Assembly (NCBI GenBank): GCA_025677825.1
Contig: JAIXMO010000039.1
Location: 62,001-126,000, forward strand
Origin: Helicostylum pulchrum
Lineage: Eukaryota; Mucoromycota; Mucoromycetes; Mucorales; Mucoraceae
Length of the DNA stretch: 64,000 nucleotides
Reading direction: 5' to 3'
Positions 47,259-59,400 of this stretch are shown here, piece by piece. Position numbers and translations under genes: made by a program. A model generated the notes under the pieces. It was not told the origin of the DNA. It ran no database searches and saw nothing but the letters and a program-made list of their open reading frames with translations. Every line of letters starts with the position of its first letter. Position 1 is the stretch's first letter.

Positions 47259-47833
47259 AAAAGTTTTTTTTCTTTTTCTTTTTTTTTTCGTTTTTTTTTT
47301 TTGGTTTATAATAATAAAATGTCGGTCACTACTTGAAAGTGACATAGAGAAATGAAATCAAACTACATCACACTACTTGAAAGTAATAACCAGTACAATC
47401 TATCCTACCTTTCCCGAAGGGCACAATCCATTTTTTTTAGGAAAGACCACAGGATAGAGGCAGGTGTTATATGTAAAGAACCAAAACTATTTCCCCAATT
47501 TTGATACGCTTTTTATACACAAGAAATAAGCCACCCATTAAAATCTGACAGACTGTTTATTCTTTTTTTCTATTTTTTGTGTGTTTGAGTTTGTAATCAT
47601 CAAATGTGCTGAGATGATACACGAGAAAAAAAAAAAAAAAAAAAAAAAAAAGAATGGGATGTTGCCATGAATAATTAAAAATTGAAATCATATACGCGCA
47701 CGTTTTTTTTTTTTCTTTGGTTATAATCATGTGAAGATAATGGTGACACACAAAAAATAATTTATATAAATACCTTGGCCCATGCTTTTTCTTCTTTTTT
47801 TTTACTGTATATCTTTATTATTATTAAAAAAAA
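47259..47833. other. Intergenic between TAF4 and the acyltransferase gene
   Basis: T runs flank a direct repeat CACTACTTGAAAGT at 47327-47340 and 47371-47384. The first copy forms a short hairpin GTCACT...AGTGAC (47325-47343). An A run is at about 47624-47651. No gene is seen. Confidence 0.55.
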
Positions 47834-50246
47834 ATGAACTATAAACAAATTACTTACGACTTGACAGTTGTATTCTTAAACTTCATTCTAAACTTATTCT
47901 TTCGAGAGATCAGACCAAGAGGTTCTCATCGTATTCCAAAAGAAGGACCTGTTATCTTTGTAGTTGCACCACATGCCAATCAAGTAAATATTTATAATTT
48001 TCCTATTGTACTTTTTCTAAGCAGTAATTTTTTTTTAGTTTGTTGATCCTGCTTTGGTCATGAGAGCTTGTGGAAGACGTGTTTCTTTTTTAATCGCTGA
48101 AAAATCAATGCATCAAAAAGGTATTGGATTTCTCGCTCGTATGGTAAACGCAAGTAAGTCTTTTATAACTTTAAATAATTTATTTCATTTATTTAAACCC
48201 GCCTCTTTCTAGTTCCCGTTATTCGTCCTCAAGATTTAATTAAAAAGGGAAAAGGTACAATTCGTGTTATCCCTGAAACTGACGCTCTTCGTGTGATCGG
48301 TATCGACACTGAATTCACTACACAGTTAAAGCATCTTGATATCATCTTGTTAGTCGGTCCGCAAGCACATGGAGATAAGGCTCAAGTTATCCAAGTTATT
48401 TCAGATACAGAATTAATTATCAAGAACGAATTTAAATCATTGTGCGATTTAAGTACAGAACAAGGTAGTTTGTATAAATGTATGCCTCACGTGGAACAAG
48501 ACGCTGTTTATAAGTCTGTACATGATGAATTGTTAAATGGTGGCTGTATTACTATCTTTCCCGAAGGCGGTAGTCATGATAGAGTTGAAATGTTGCCTTT
48601 AAAAGGTAAAATGAAATTTACAAAAAAACTATATATACATTTTTGTGCTCATATATTTTTACTTTTTTTCTTAAAAGCTGGTGTAACATTAATGGCTCTT
48701 GGTGCTATGGCTAAATATCCAGGTCTCGATGTCAAGATTGTTCCTGTCGGTTTAAATTATTTCCATGCGCATCGCTTTAGGTCAAGAGCTGTTGTCGAGT
48801 TTGGTGCTCCTTTGACTATTTCCGCCCGTCAAGTAGAGATGTTTGAAAATGGTGGCATGGAAAAGCGTCAAGCTTGTGGTAAATTGTTAGACACCATTTA
48901 CGATTCATTAAAATCCGTTACACTAAATGCTGAAAGTTATGAAACTTTAATGGTAAAAAAAAAACCCCCCCACACACATATCTAACTAATATATATATAT
49001 TTTTTTTTAAAAAAAAAGTTTATTCAAGCAGCTAGAAGACTTTATAAACCTGCTCATCGTAAATTACACATCTCTCAAGTGGTCGACTTAAACCGTCGTT
49101 TCTTAATCGGATACAACATGTTTAAATCCGAACCTCGTGTAATAGAATTAGAGCAACGTGTACTGGCCTACAACCAGTTACTTAAATACCATGGTCTTCG
49201 TGACCACCAAGTCTCCAAGACAAAATTAGGCGGTCTTCGTACCATGTTACTTATCTGCAAACGTTTATCTATCATTATCTCGCTCGCCTTATTTGATTTC
49301 CCCGGTGCCATTCTTAATTTACCCGTTGTAGTCATTGCTCGTATCATCAGCCAACAAAAGGCTGAAGCCGCTTTAAAGTCTTCGTCGGTTAAAATTGCCG
49401 GTCGTGATGTGCTCGCTACTTGGAAGGTTTTGGTCGCTTTGGTTTTACTTCCTTCGTTATATTCATTCTATAGTTTCTTGGTCGGTTTGCTCTTACTGAA
49501 AGTAACTTCTTTGCCTTACCTTTCTATCTTGAGTTATTGTGTTTTGACTTGGTTTGTAATTGCTGGCGTTTCTTACGCTTCACTTCGTTCGGGTGAAATT
49601 GGTTTAGACATTGCAAAGTAAATATATAACACAAATCCATATTTACATGTACATATAAAACTTACACACATTATTATTTTTTAATTATAGGTCTTTGCCG
49701 CCCATGATTATGTCCGTATTTGACCCATCAGGCGCTGAAATCTTGCGTCAAAATCGTAGTATTTTATCAGGAACCATTACAGACATGATTAACGAATATG
49801 GACCAAAAGCATTTCCAGATTTTGATGGTAATACAATTAATATAATTTTTCTAAAATACAAAAACTAATATATTTATATAGTGGATTATATTAATCAAAT
49901 GAGAGCTTCACCTACACCAACACCTAGTCGCAGTTCAAGTACCAGTAGTTTCAGTTTAACAAGCTCGAGTACTTTCAATTTAAGTAGCGTAAAATTACCA
50001 AACATCAAGAGTAAATTCTTAGACACATTGCAGGATCAATATTTGTTTAATTGGAGTTACTCTCGTCCTTCTTTAGAGAGAGAAGATAGCTCGGGGTTCT
50101 TGGGCATTGGCGCTTTCTTTAGTAGGAGCGGCGCTACTACCCCTACCATGTTAAGTCGGTCCAGTAGTTTCAGCGCGGCTACTGTAGAAGATGAATTAAC
50201 TTTGCATAAAATTGAACACGTTTACAATATTTGTAAAGACGAGTAA
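47834..50246 (+). CDS. SCT1: Glycerol-3-phosphate / dihydroxyacetone-phosphate acyltransferase (Sct1/Gpt2 type), 677 aa
   Basis: Seven exons: 47834..47983, 48039..48153, 48213..48605, 48678..48952, 49019..49617, 49691..49827 and 49882..50246, total 2,034 nt. It catalyses the first acylation of glycerol-3-phosphate in phospholipid and triacylglycerol synthesis at the ER. The acyltransferase block I is VVAPHANQFVDPALVMRACG, the glycerolipid block is ITIFPEGGSHDRVEMLPLKA, and VKIVPVGLNYFHAHRFRSRA is the later conserved block. Hydrophobic helices lie near the N-terminus and in the segments about 455-480 and 520-575. The C-terminal 110 residues are Ser/Thr-rich, as in the yeast proteins, where that tail is phosphorylated. 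Which of the two yeast paralogues it matches cannot be told. Confidence 0.9.
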
Positions 50247-50533
50247 TACTGTATATATATATATTTATCTATTAATAAATCCCCCCCCCCACATTTCCAA
50301 AATTATCCTCATTATTCTCATTGCTTTCTGCTGTTGTATGATAGTTTTTAAGAATATGTTATTACTTTTCCAGCATAATTTTGTATTTTTTTTTCGGGAA
50401 TTGAACAAAAAACCTTATTCTTACGTAATAAAGTGGTGTACAAAGATCATAAAAGCATGCTTTTCACGTGATATTCACGTGTTAAATTTTTATATTATAT
50501 ATACTTTTTTTAGATCCTAAAATTGTCAATTTC
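50247..50533. other. 3' flank of the acyltransferase gene
   Basis: Contains a C run at 50281-50290. No gene is seen. Confidence 0.5.
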
Positions 50534-50606
50534 GCCTTCTTGGCTCAGTTGGCAGAGCGTCTGCCTAGTAAGCAGAAGGTCATCAGTTCAATTCTGATAG
50601 AAGGCA
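50534..50606 (+). tRNA. tRNA-Thr (anticodon AGT)
   Basis: Cloverleaf: acceptor GCCTTCT/AGAAGGC, discriminator A at 50606. The D arm is GCTC...GAGC. The anticodon stem TCTGC/GCAGA has loop CTAGTAA, giving anticodon AGT (read as IGU; codons ACU/ACC/ACA, Thr). The T arm is ATCAG-TTCAATT-CTGAT. 73 nt, no intron. A T run at about 50610 is a likely pol III terminator. Confidence 0.95.
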
Positions 50607-51940
50607 TACTTTTTACCAATATAGTGAGACGTTTAAGTGTTTTTTCGAACTTGTTTGTTTTTTTGCATTAAAAAGAGTTTTTTTTTTTTTGCTATTGTCG
50701 TGATATTCTATACTGTTAGAATTTGGTATGTGGTAGAGAAATAAAATAAAAGATAAAAGGTAGTAGTAAGTTTTAAGTAAGCACCAGTTCCTGTTTTATA
50801 AGTAGAACGACTTAGGTAAATAAGTAAATAAAGAGTTTTGGTAAAAAGGTACAATGGAAAGTAAGATCCAAGGGAATTCAGGAACAAAATAAAATATAAA
50901 GAGCTGATTTAAGGTCTTTTATAAGTTAAGAGAAGTATAAGATAAAGTTGTTTACAAAATGTGAATTGATTTTTATTAGAGTATGATTTTTTGATGGTTA
51001 TTTATATTATTTTAGATTATTACAAAAAAGGTATTATTTTTAAGTTAAAGTTTAAAAGACAATCCTTGTTAAAGAGAATCCTCTTCAACGAGCATCCTTC
51101 TTGGATTTGTGACACCACAAAAATTGTAAGTCACGATGTAACAATACTTATATTATTTTTTTTGGATGCTTATTCCAAGTGACAATATAATATAGTTTTC
51201 TAACAAGTATATCCATAAATAAATAGCGTCTGATAAGCAAGATAGCTTGAATTTACTGGCCAAAATATTGGACAAGTAAAAAACAGTACTGCCGGTTTAA
51301 AATTGTACAATAGAATGTTTTTCGTTTATGCTGGACTACGATTACTCGTTCAATGTTTTTTTTAAAAAAAATATGCTTTTTAATTGATTAGATGACCTTT
51401 TTTAGAAGTTACTTCTAAACCTTCGCTTAAAAACACACGTTTTAAAGAGAATAATGGACAGACAATGATAGATTAAAAAACTTCAAATAGTTTTTGACTT
51501 CACCTACTATACGAAAAAATATGTGTATTTATCTTTTTTTACAAGAGCTCAAACATTAAAATTTTTATACTCGACTCGAATAAAGGTATAGAGTTGGACA
51601 AACTAATTTTAATGGCTTAAAAATAATTAAAAGACGATCGAAGAACATATCTGTTTACGAAAATAATAGATAATTTAATCTATCATCATATATGTTACCC
51701 CTTTTTTGTTGTTGTTACGTAATTAAACAAAGTATAAAACCAAAGAAACAAACTCGGAGAACATATCTTTACGTAAATATGATAAACCAACACTTCGTTT
51801 CACAATATACAAAAAAATACGATGGTATAAACTTCTTTTTATTTTATAAGTTTTTTTTTTTGTTTTTTCGTAAATAAATATTTCTTTTTTAAAACAGTTC
51901 CTTTTTTTTAAAAAAAAACAAATTATTGAGAGTCTACATC
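50607..51940. other. AT-rich intergenic DNA, no gene seen
   Basis: Low-GC sequence with T and A runs. Small ORFs at 50991 and 51692 show no family features. It includes the 3' flank of the Uls1-like gene. Confidence 0.5.
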
Positions 51941-54900
51941 CTAACGTGTATTAGGCCGTTGTCGAGAGTGGGCAGCAGGATGACGAGCAGCAGTACGGCG
52001 AGGACCAGGGCGACCAGGAAAAGAGTTATTATTAGCATTAAAAGGGTTAACATTAACAAAAGAGGTATTGGGAGGTCGAGGATTAGAAGGTTGAGGATTA
52101 GAAGGTTGAGGATTAGAAGGTTGAGGATTAGAAGGTTGAGGATTAGATGGGCGAGCATTCGAAGGACCAGCATTAGAAGGACTAGCATTAGAGGGACCAG
52201 CATTAGAGGGACCAGCGTTTGGATTAGGAGGAGCACCACCACGGAACAAGTAGATCATTTCTTGAAGACCCAATCTTTGTGTAGGCTGACCAGTACCTTC
52301 ACCCAAGACGCCATCAGAAATTGCCTAATTGAATGTTAATATTAGTATATACACATATACTTTTTTTTTAAAGAAGTAAGTCTTACCTGTTTTTTACTTT
52401 GAAGCTCTAAAATACGATCTTCGACGGTATCATTAATAAAGATACGATGTACTTCGACATCTTTGGTTTGACCAATACGATGCACACGATCAATAGCTTG
52501 ATTTTCAAGCGCCGGGTTCCACCAAACGTCAAGAAGGATAACTCGATTTGCAACTGTCAAATTAAGACCAAGTGAACCACATTTTGTTGAAACTAGTAAA
52601 ATTTTAATATTTGGATTATCAAAGAATTGATTTACTGCTTCCGCTCTATGTCTGACATCCATAGATCCATCATATCGTAAGAAAGCCATACCCTTTTCTT
52701 TCAATGGAACCTCAACTAAATTCAACTAAAAAAAGAAATTTAATGAATAAATTCATGCAAAAAAATAAATAAAAAAATAGGTTACCAATCCAGTGAATTG
52801 AGAGAATACAATTGTCTTGTCTTTTCCATCAGTATCACGTTCAGTTTGTTCTAATAACTCCATCATTTTATCGATCTTTGCGCTAGATATAAACTCTTGC
52901 ACCCTATTAATGTCTTGTTGTTCTGTTTCAGAGATGGGAGCTAGAGCTTGTTCAAGCAATTGAGGTGCATGTTTTTGTAAAAAGACTTCAACAGTAACAA
53001 GTTTTGAAATATTTAATTCTCCACGACATTGAGGACAACGCTTTGTATTTCCATCTCCCACATTCCAATAACCATCAAAGCATTCTTTACAAAGAATATG
53101 ACCACACCCAACAATAATTTGGGCATCTTGAGCAATATCCATACAAACAGGACATTCAATTTCTGCTAATCCAGCACTATCGTCTAGTAAACGTGCTACA
53201 ACTTCTGGTCTCATACTTTCCGCCAATTGCATTAGATTTTCAGGTTCTTGCATTACTACTCCAGTAGAATCGCCTTCTTGTAGTGTTAAACTAGGATGTA
53301 AACAGGCTTGTCGAAGTCTTAATAATAGTACCAAGACAGATGAATAGTTTTTCATGACGGTACCAGCTGCCATATATCTGTTGAATCGTGCTTGAGCTGT
53401 TTGATTAACGTAATCATAATGAGTTCGTTCATCTGATGTAAAGTCAATATGTGTCATATGAACATTTCTAGCAGGTAAATTAAGGATAGGTCTTCCATCA
53501 ATAAGTGCCTTCTTGGACCGACGTAACGAGATAGCCTTCATCAAGACTTGTGCTACTCTGATTGCCTTTTCATGATTACCAGCCTTCATTGGTTTAGCGA
53601 TACAATCTCTAAACTCTTCCCATTCACAGAAAGGTCTGATACGTAAGAATCGAATAAGTGAGTACAATTCTTCAATCTTGTTTTGAATAGGTGTGGCTGT
53701 CATGCACCAACGATAAGTAGCTAAAAGTGAACAACATCCAACGGCAGCCCGAGTAGTTTTGTTTTTAATGGTATGTGCTTCATCCAAGATGACTCTGTGG
53801 AAAGTAACTTTTGAGAAAGGACCTTTATGGTTTTCTTGAAAGTTACTTGCCGTAATTGCATAAGAAGAAACGATAACTAAAGAAAGAAAGAGAGAGAGGG
53901 TTAGCCATCTATTTACATAGTGATACACTTTTTTTTTTTAAAAAAATAATATACCTTACCATCATATCTTGCAAGGTCATAAGGATTTTGAGTTCTGGTA
54001 CCACCATGATAAACCAGGACACTTAACTTTGGACTCGTTTTTGATTCAATTTCTCTACGCCATTGATCAATTAAAGAGACAGGACAAACAATTAATGTTG
54101 CTTTGATATGAAGTTCACCAGCAGTAAGTCTTGAGCCAGTACCATTAATAAGACTATGATCTACAGGAGTATAGTCATCACAAGTATTTTGTACAATAAC
54201 GGCCATAGCTTGTATTGTTTTACCAAGACCCATATCATCAGCTAAAATACCGCCTTTGTTACGAGAGTTCTCCATCTTTAGCATCCATTGTAAACCAATT
54301 TTTTGATGTTCCATCAAGACGATAGATAATCCATCGGGAGTGCCAGTTCTGTCTTCAGGTGGAGGTGGTTCATCAAATATAACATGTTCCAATAAATCAC
54401 GCAATTCCCTTTCAGCTTCTTGAGGTGTTTGTCGTTGACTTGGATAATTCATAATAGGTGGAGGTGCTCTTGGTCTTTGGAAATTACCTTGACCTTCAGT
54501 AAATGTGTAACCAGTACGGCCTAAAATATTGATTAATGTAGAATCATCACCGAAATCGTCATAAAATTCTCCAGTTTCGCGACTGGTAAAAGGATCCCTA
54601 AGGTATTGATCATTATCCTCATAATCAAGCCCCTCCAAGTCACTATCATCTTGATTTCGTCGGATGTAGTTAGCGAAAGAAAGGTAATCAAGTGGAGCAT
54701 CATGATCAGAATCAGAGTCAATATCATAAATTTCACTTATTCTAGGAGTGGGCCCAGAAGAAGGTACTTCAATGGGATTAATAGTACGAGGTCTAGAAGA
54801 AGAAGCTTCATCAATATCATCAATACGAATAGGTCCATAGGAAGTTCCTTCAATTTCACTTGTTAAATCAATACAATCATCATCATCTATCAATTCAATA

Positions 54901-55574
54901 GGTTTAACTTCTACTTCAACCTTGGCGCGTTTATTTTCATCTGAGGTATCGTGTTCCGTCCTTCTTTTACCTCGGCTTCGTGAACTACCTTGGTCATTGT
55001 TACTAGTAGAAGGTTGATTCAAATCAGACGAACGACCAGAAGAAGACTCTGCAACAACAAGTGGTAAATTGTTTTGTTCTTGTAAATTTATTAATCTTTC
55101 TTCCTTTATTCTTTCTTCCCTCAGTCTTTCTTCTGTTAGTCTTTGATATTGTTGTTGTTGCTGCTGCTGTTGTTGTTGTTCTCTCTCTTCTTCTTCTTGA
55201 AGTTGACGTACCGCTTCCAAGTCCGCCCTACGCTGCTGTTCAAGTCTCTCTGCTATTGCTCTTTGGCTCCTTATTTCTTCAATGTCGATTCCTAGCATAG
55301 ATAATTCTTCAGGATCATCTAACCCAGCTTCTACAAAAAACGCAAAAGCATCGTCATCAAGGGCAGTATCATTTCGTGTACTTGATCCTGACTGTGCTGG
55401 GTCATTAACGTCGTTGATAAAGTTTAACTCGTCCGCAGTTAAATCAAGTACCAGACTAGAGTTTCCAGGTGAAGTTGGTGGTGCTGTATATACCCCCATA
55501 CTAGAATAGCCAACTGGGCTATCCTGGTCAGTAAGGTCATCAACATTATGCTGTTCTGTGTCGGTTTGAGGCAT
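51941..55574 (-). CDS. ULS1: SNF2-family translocase with RING finger (Uls1-like), 1,142 aa
   Basis: Minus strand. Exons 55574..53960, 53876..52786, 52725..52387 and 52324..51941, total 3,429 nt. I chose the start MPQTDTEQ because upstream codons back to 55619 are Phe/Lys runs from T/A tracts. The N-terminal 430 residues are acidic and Gln-rich, with IELIDDDDCIDLTSEI-type acid/hydrophobic patches that could bind SUMO. The SNF2 ATPase starts near 441 (GGILADDMGLGKTIQ), with DEAH at about 570 and WCMTATPIQNKIEELYSLI. A RING finger lies at about 780-822 (CPVCMDIAQ...CGHILCKECF...CPQC), and helicase C at about 900-1015 (IVFSQFTG, STKCGSLGLNLTVANRVILL, QAIDRVHRIGQTKDV). The RING lies between the helicase halves, as in Uls1/Rad5/HLTF; absence of a HIRAN domain favours Uls1. 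Roles in the family include DNA repair and clearing of SUMO conjugates. The tail has PSNPQ repeats. Confidence 0.88.
52080..52228. repeat. 15-bp coding minisatellite at the 3' end of the Uls1-like gene
   Basis: Four near-perfect GGATTAGAAGGTTGA units, then about five to six diverged units (ACCAGCATTAGAAGG type). On the minus strand they encode PSNPQ and PSNAG repeats. The repeat is in frame, and copy-number change would not break the gene. Confidence 0.85.
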
Positions 55575-56457
55575 GAAAGTTTTTTTTTTAAAAAAAGTAA
55601 TGAAAAAGATAAAAAACAAAGCTATCCTTTTTTTGTATTGTCAAAAAGGAAAAAAAATAACTTCTGTTGAGTTTCCTCTTGGTAAAATAACTAAGTTTCA
55701 ACAGTCACGAGAGATGATTGGAAGCGACTCACTAAGATAAAGTAACAGGAACAATACATACAAAGGATTAGTTCTCCAGTTCGTTTGATGAATTGCGTAC
55801 GTCTAGATCAATCGTTACAGTGTATTTTTCGAGCATTTATCAAACTCGATGTAAATTAGTTGACTCGATAAACGACACGACAGTATGTATTCGTACCAAT
55901 AAAAGGAGTTAAATCTATAGCCTGTCATTAATCTGTAAAGAAAGTAAAAAAGTGGTCAAGTATGAATATATACCTGTTACGTATGTATATAATTTCACCA
56001 GATTGTATACAAAAAGGGGTCTATTTGATAAATAATATTACTGTAAAACCTTTTCTTATCAAATCCAGCCATTAATCTACTGGCGGCATGTATACGTAAA
56101 GAAAGTATAGTGGTCAAGTACCAATATATACATACTTAGTACATGTGCCGTATATGTATAAAAAAAAGTACACTCGTTTCAAATTGTATTATTTAAGAAA
56201 ACCTGCATAGCTGTCATCATTAGAGTCGAAACTGTCATATATTTTTTAGCGCTAAAAATCTGTGTTTGCTACTAAAAATGACATTTTACATACATAGTAC
56301 AAAGTGTGTTTTTTTTAAAAAAAAGGAGAAGTTTATTTACAAGAAATCGGGAGTATGTTAAAAAAGAAAAAAAAAAGGAAAGATTATATAATAATGTAAT
56401 AAAGTTAAGTGAGTATACAACTGAAAAAAAAGAGAGATAGAGAAAAATATGGATGGT
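55575..56457. other. Intergenic between the Uls1-like and copper-ATPase genes
   Basis: Promoter side of the Uls1-like gene and 3' flank of CCC2. Two related segments, about 55918-55985 and 56070-56130, share CCAGCCATTAATCT/CCTGTCATTAATCT and AAAGAAAGTA...GTGGTCAAGTA, so they are an approximately 150-bp direct duplication. No gene is seen. Confidence 0.55.
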
Positions 56458-59400
56458 TTAGTAGTCATCATTGGATACAGGAGTATATTTCGATGATCGC
56501 TTGGAAAAGAAAATTTTGACAGTCTCTAAGATAGATTCCTTGTTTTTAGTATAGATTAAACCTTCTTCTTCATCATACGAGGATCGATTCTGTAAAGCCA
56601 TTTCAATGTCTTCTTCCTGGGTATCAGATCTCATTTCATTAACCAGCAAAGATAAGTGAACAGCAGCATCAGTACCAGAGGAATGATCATCCAAGTTCAC
56701 TAACAAAGGTCTTCTCCAGCTCCAACGCAACATTAAACTGCTCACCACAACACTAGTAGAACTAGCAGCCATTGCAAACCCTGCCATCATTGGATGAAGA
56801 CGATAACCCCAAGGCATAAAAATACCCATAGCCAAAGGAATACCCACCAAATTGTAAATACAAGCCCAAAGCAAATTAATACGAATACGACTAAAGATAG
56901 CCTTAGATAAATCAAGAGCAGCAACCACATCTGTCAAATCATTACGCATTAAAATAACATCAGCTGCCTCCATTGCAATATCAGTTCCACTGCAGAGTGC
57001 AATACCTAAATCAGCAGCTACCAAAGCAGGCGAATCATTAATACCATCACCCACCATGGCTACTACGGTTTTTGTACCGGTCTTGGTGTTATTTTGTTGC
57101 AAAGGTAAATATTGATTGGTTTGAGTACGATGTCTAGACCACCAGGGTACATGTTTTCTGACAAATATCTTTTCTTGCATCGTTTTAACAATCTGTGTCT
57201 TACCGTTAGGTGAAACACCAGCATGTACTTCAGTAATACCAAGTTGAGCAGCAATGCAACGAGCAGTCAATTCATTATCACCAGTTACCATAGCTGTTTG
57301 AATACCCATAGACTGTAAAGTAGCAATAACTCGCTTTGCTTCAGGCTTAACAATATCAGACAGGGAGATATAACCAGAAGATACGCCATCAATACCAACC
57401 AATACACAAGTACGACCTAAACCACCTTGTACACGACACATTTCTTCTTGTTCGTCAGAAAGTCCAATACCGTTGTGTTCTTCCAGCCATTTCTTGTTAC
57501 CAACAATAATAGTATGACAAGTATTCAACAAGGGTTCTAATACATGTTTTAAACCTACCACGTCCTTGGGTATCTCCTTTGCAAACACAACATCACAATA
57601 GATACCAAATCCAGTAACGCTATTAAAGTTTTGAACTGTAGCTAATCCATCAAGTACCTTGAGACCAGTTAATTCTTTACCGGCTGCTACAACTGCGCGA
57701 CCCAACAAATGTTCACTGTGAGATTCAGCAATAGCGGAAAGAATCAGCATTTGTAACCTGTGGTCTTCATCGCCAGTCCAAGCCTTAGATTCTACGAGTT
57801 CCAACTTGCCGCAAGTTAATGTACCAGTCTTGTCGAATACAACCTTATTGACAGCTTGGCCGTTTTCTAATACTGCACCGCCCTTAAACAATACACCATT
57901 TTCTGCACCAACTCCCGTACCCACCATAACAGCAGTAGGTGTAGCAAGGCCTAATGCACAAGGACAAGCGACAATAATTACACTAATACAAAGTTTAAGA
58001 CAAACAAAGAACCAGCCACCATCACCAGTATTAGCAATTTCCTTTTGCAACGAAGCAGGTAACCCTTCTACGCCTACGGTTCTAACAATAATAATCCAAA
58101 CAATCAATGTACCCAAGCCAAGTAAAACGACAGTTGGTACAAAGTACCCAGCAATATAATCAGCAAAGCCTTGAATAGGAGCCTTGCTTACTTGAGCATC
58201 TTCTACCAGTTTTACAATTTGACTTAAAGCAGTATCAGAGCCAACACGAGTTGCCTTCATAATAAAAGTTCCTAACCCATTGACAGTACCACCAATCACA
58301 GTATCACCGAAGGTCTTTACAACAGCATCAACTTCACCAGTCACCATACTTTCATCTACTGCTGTAGATCCAAAAAAGACTTCACCATCAGCAGGAATCT
58401 TATCACCAGGTAATAACTTGATTAAATCTCCTTCAGAGATCAATTCAGACGGAATCTTGCGCTCGGATAAAACCACCTTGTTTTCATCTACGGTTACCAT
58501 CAAAGCAGTAGAGGGGGTCAAGGACATAAGTTTAGAGAGAGCAGAAGAAGATTTACCTTTTGCCTTATTTTCAAGTAATCGGCCCAGCACGATAAATGTA
58601 ATCAACATGGTAGAGGTATCAAAAAAGACGGTAGGAGGGACCTTGACTTGTGTTACCACGCCATGCATCATGGATAATATAGAGAATCCGAATGCCGCTA
58701 ATGTAGAGATTGAAACCAAGACATCCATAGTAGGCGTACCGTGTAATACAGAAACAAAAGCAGATCGTAGGAATCGCTTACCTACACCGAACTGAACGGG
58801 CAAGGTTAAAATGAGTTGCGTAATATCCAACAAATAAAGACCCGGTAAAAAGATGGGAATTTCCATTACAAAGTGCCACCAACTAAACATGGGTAAAATC
58901 ATGGCAATAAAGAATACAGGTACAGCAAAGAACAAGCACTCAAAAAATGCCGTTTGCCATTCCTTGATTTCACGTACTTTAGCTAAACTATCTAATTGGG
59001 CATCTCGTGTATTATCGGCCATAATAGCATTAAATCCAAGCGATTCAATTTCTTCTACAATCTTGCGTGGACTAGTTATATCACAATTGAATTTCACTTT
59101 GGCTTTTTCTGTCATCAAGTTGACTGAAACTTCAATTACACCTGGTAATTTTCCAACACCTCTTTCAATACCAGCGACACAACTTGCACAGGTCATTCCA
59201 TATACTTGTAATTGCACCACATCGTTGCTTTTACGCTCGATAATCTTTGCTTCAAACCCAGCATCACATACCACCTTACAAATTAATTCCGGTCGTATAT
59301 CTAACGGATCGAATGTAACAGTTGCTCTCTCAGCCAGTAATGCAACGCTTACATATGAGATTCCCACTTGTGATTTAAGAGCCTTTTCGATACTTGTTAC

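Noticed and set aside
52080..52228. CRISPR-like appearance of the regular 15-bp repeats
   Set aside because: Units are directly adjacent without spacers and are in frame in a coding exon; the window is eukaryotic.
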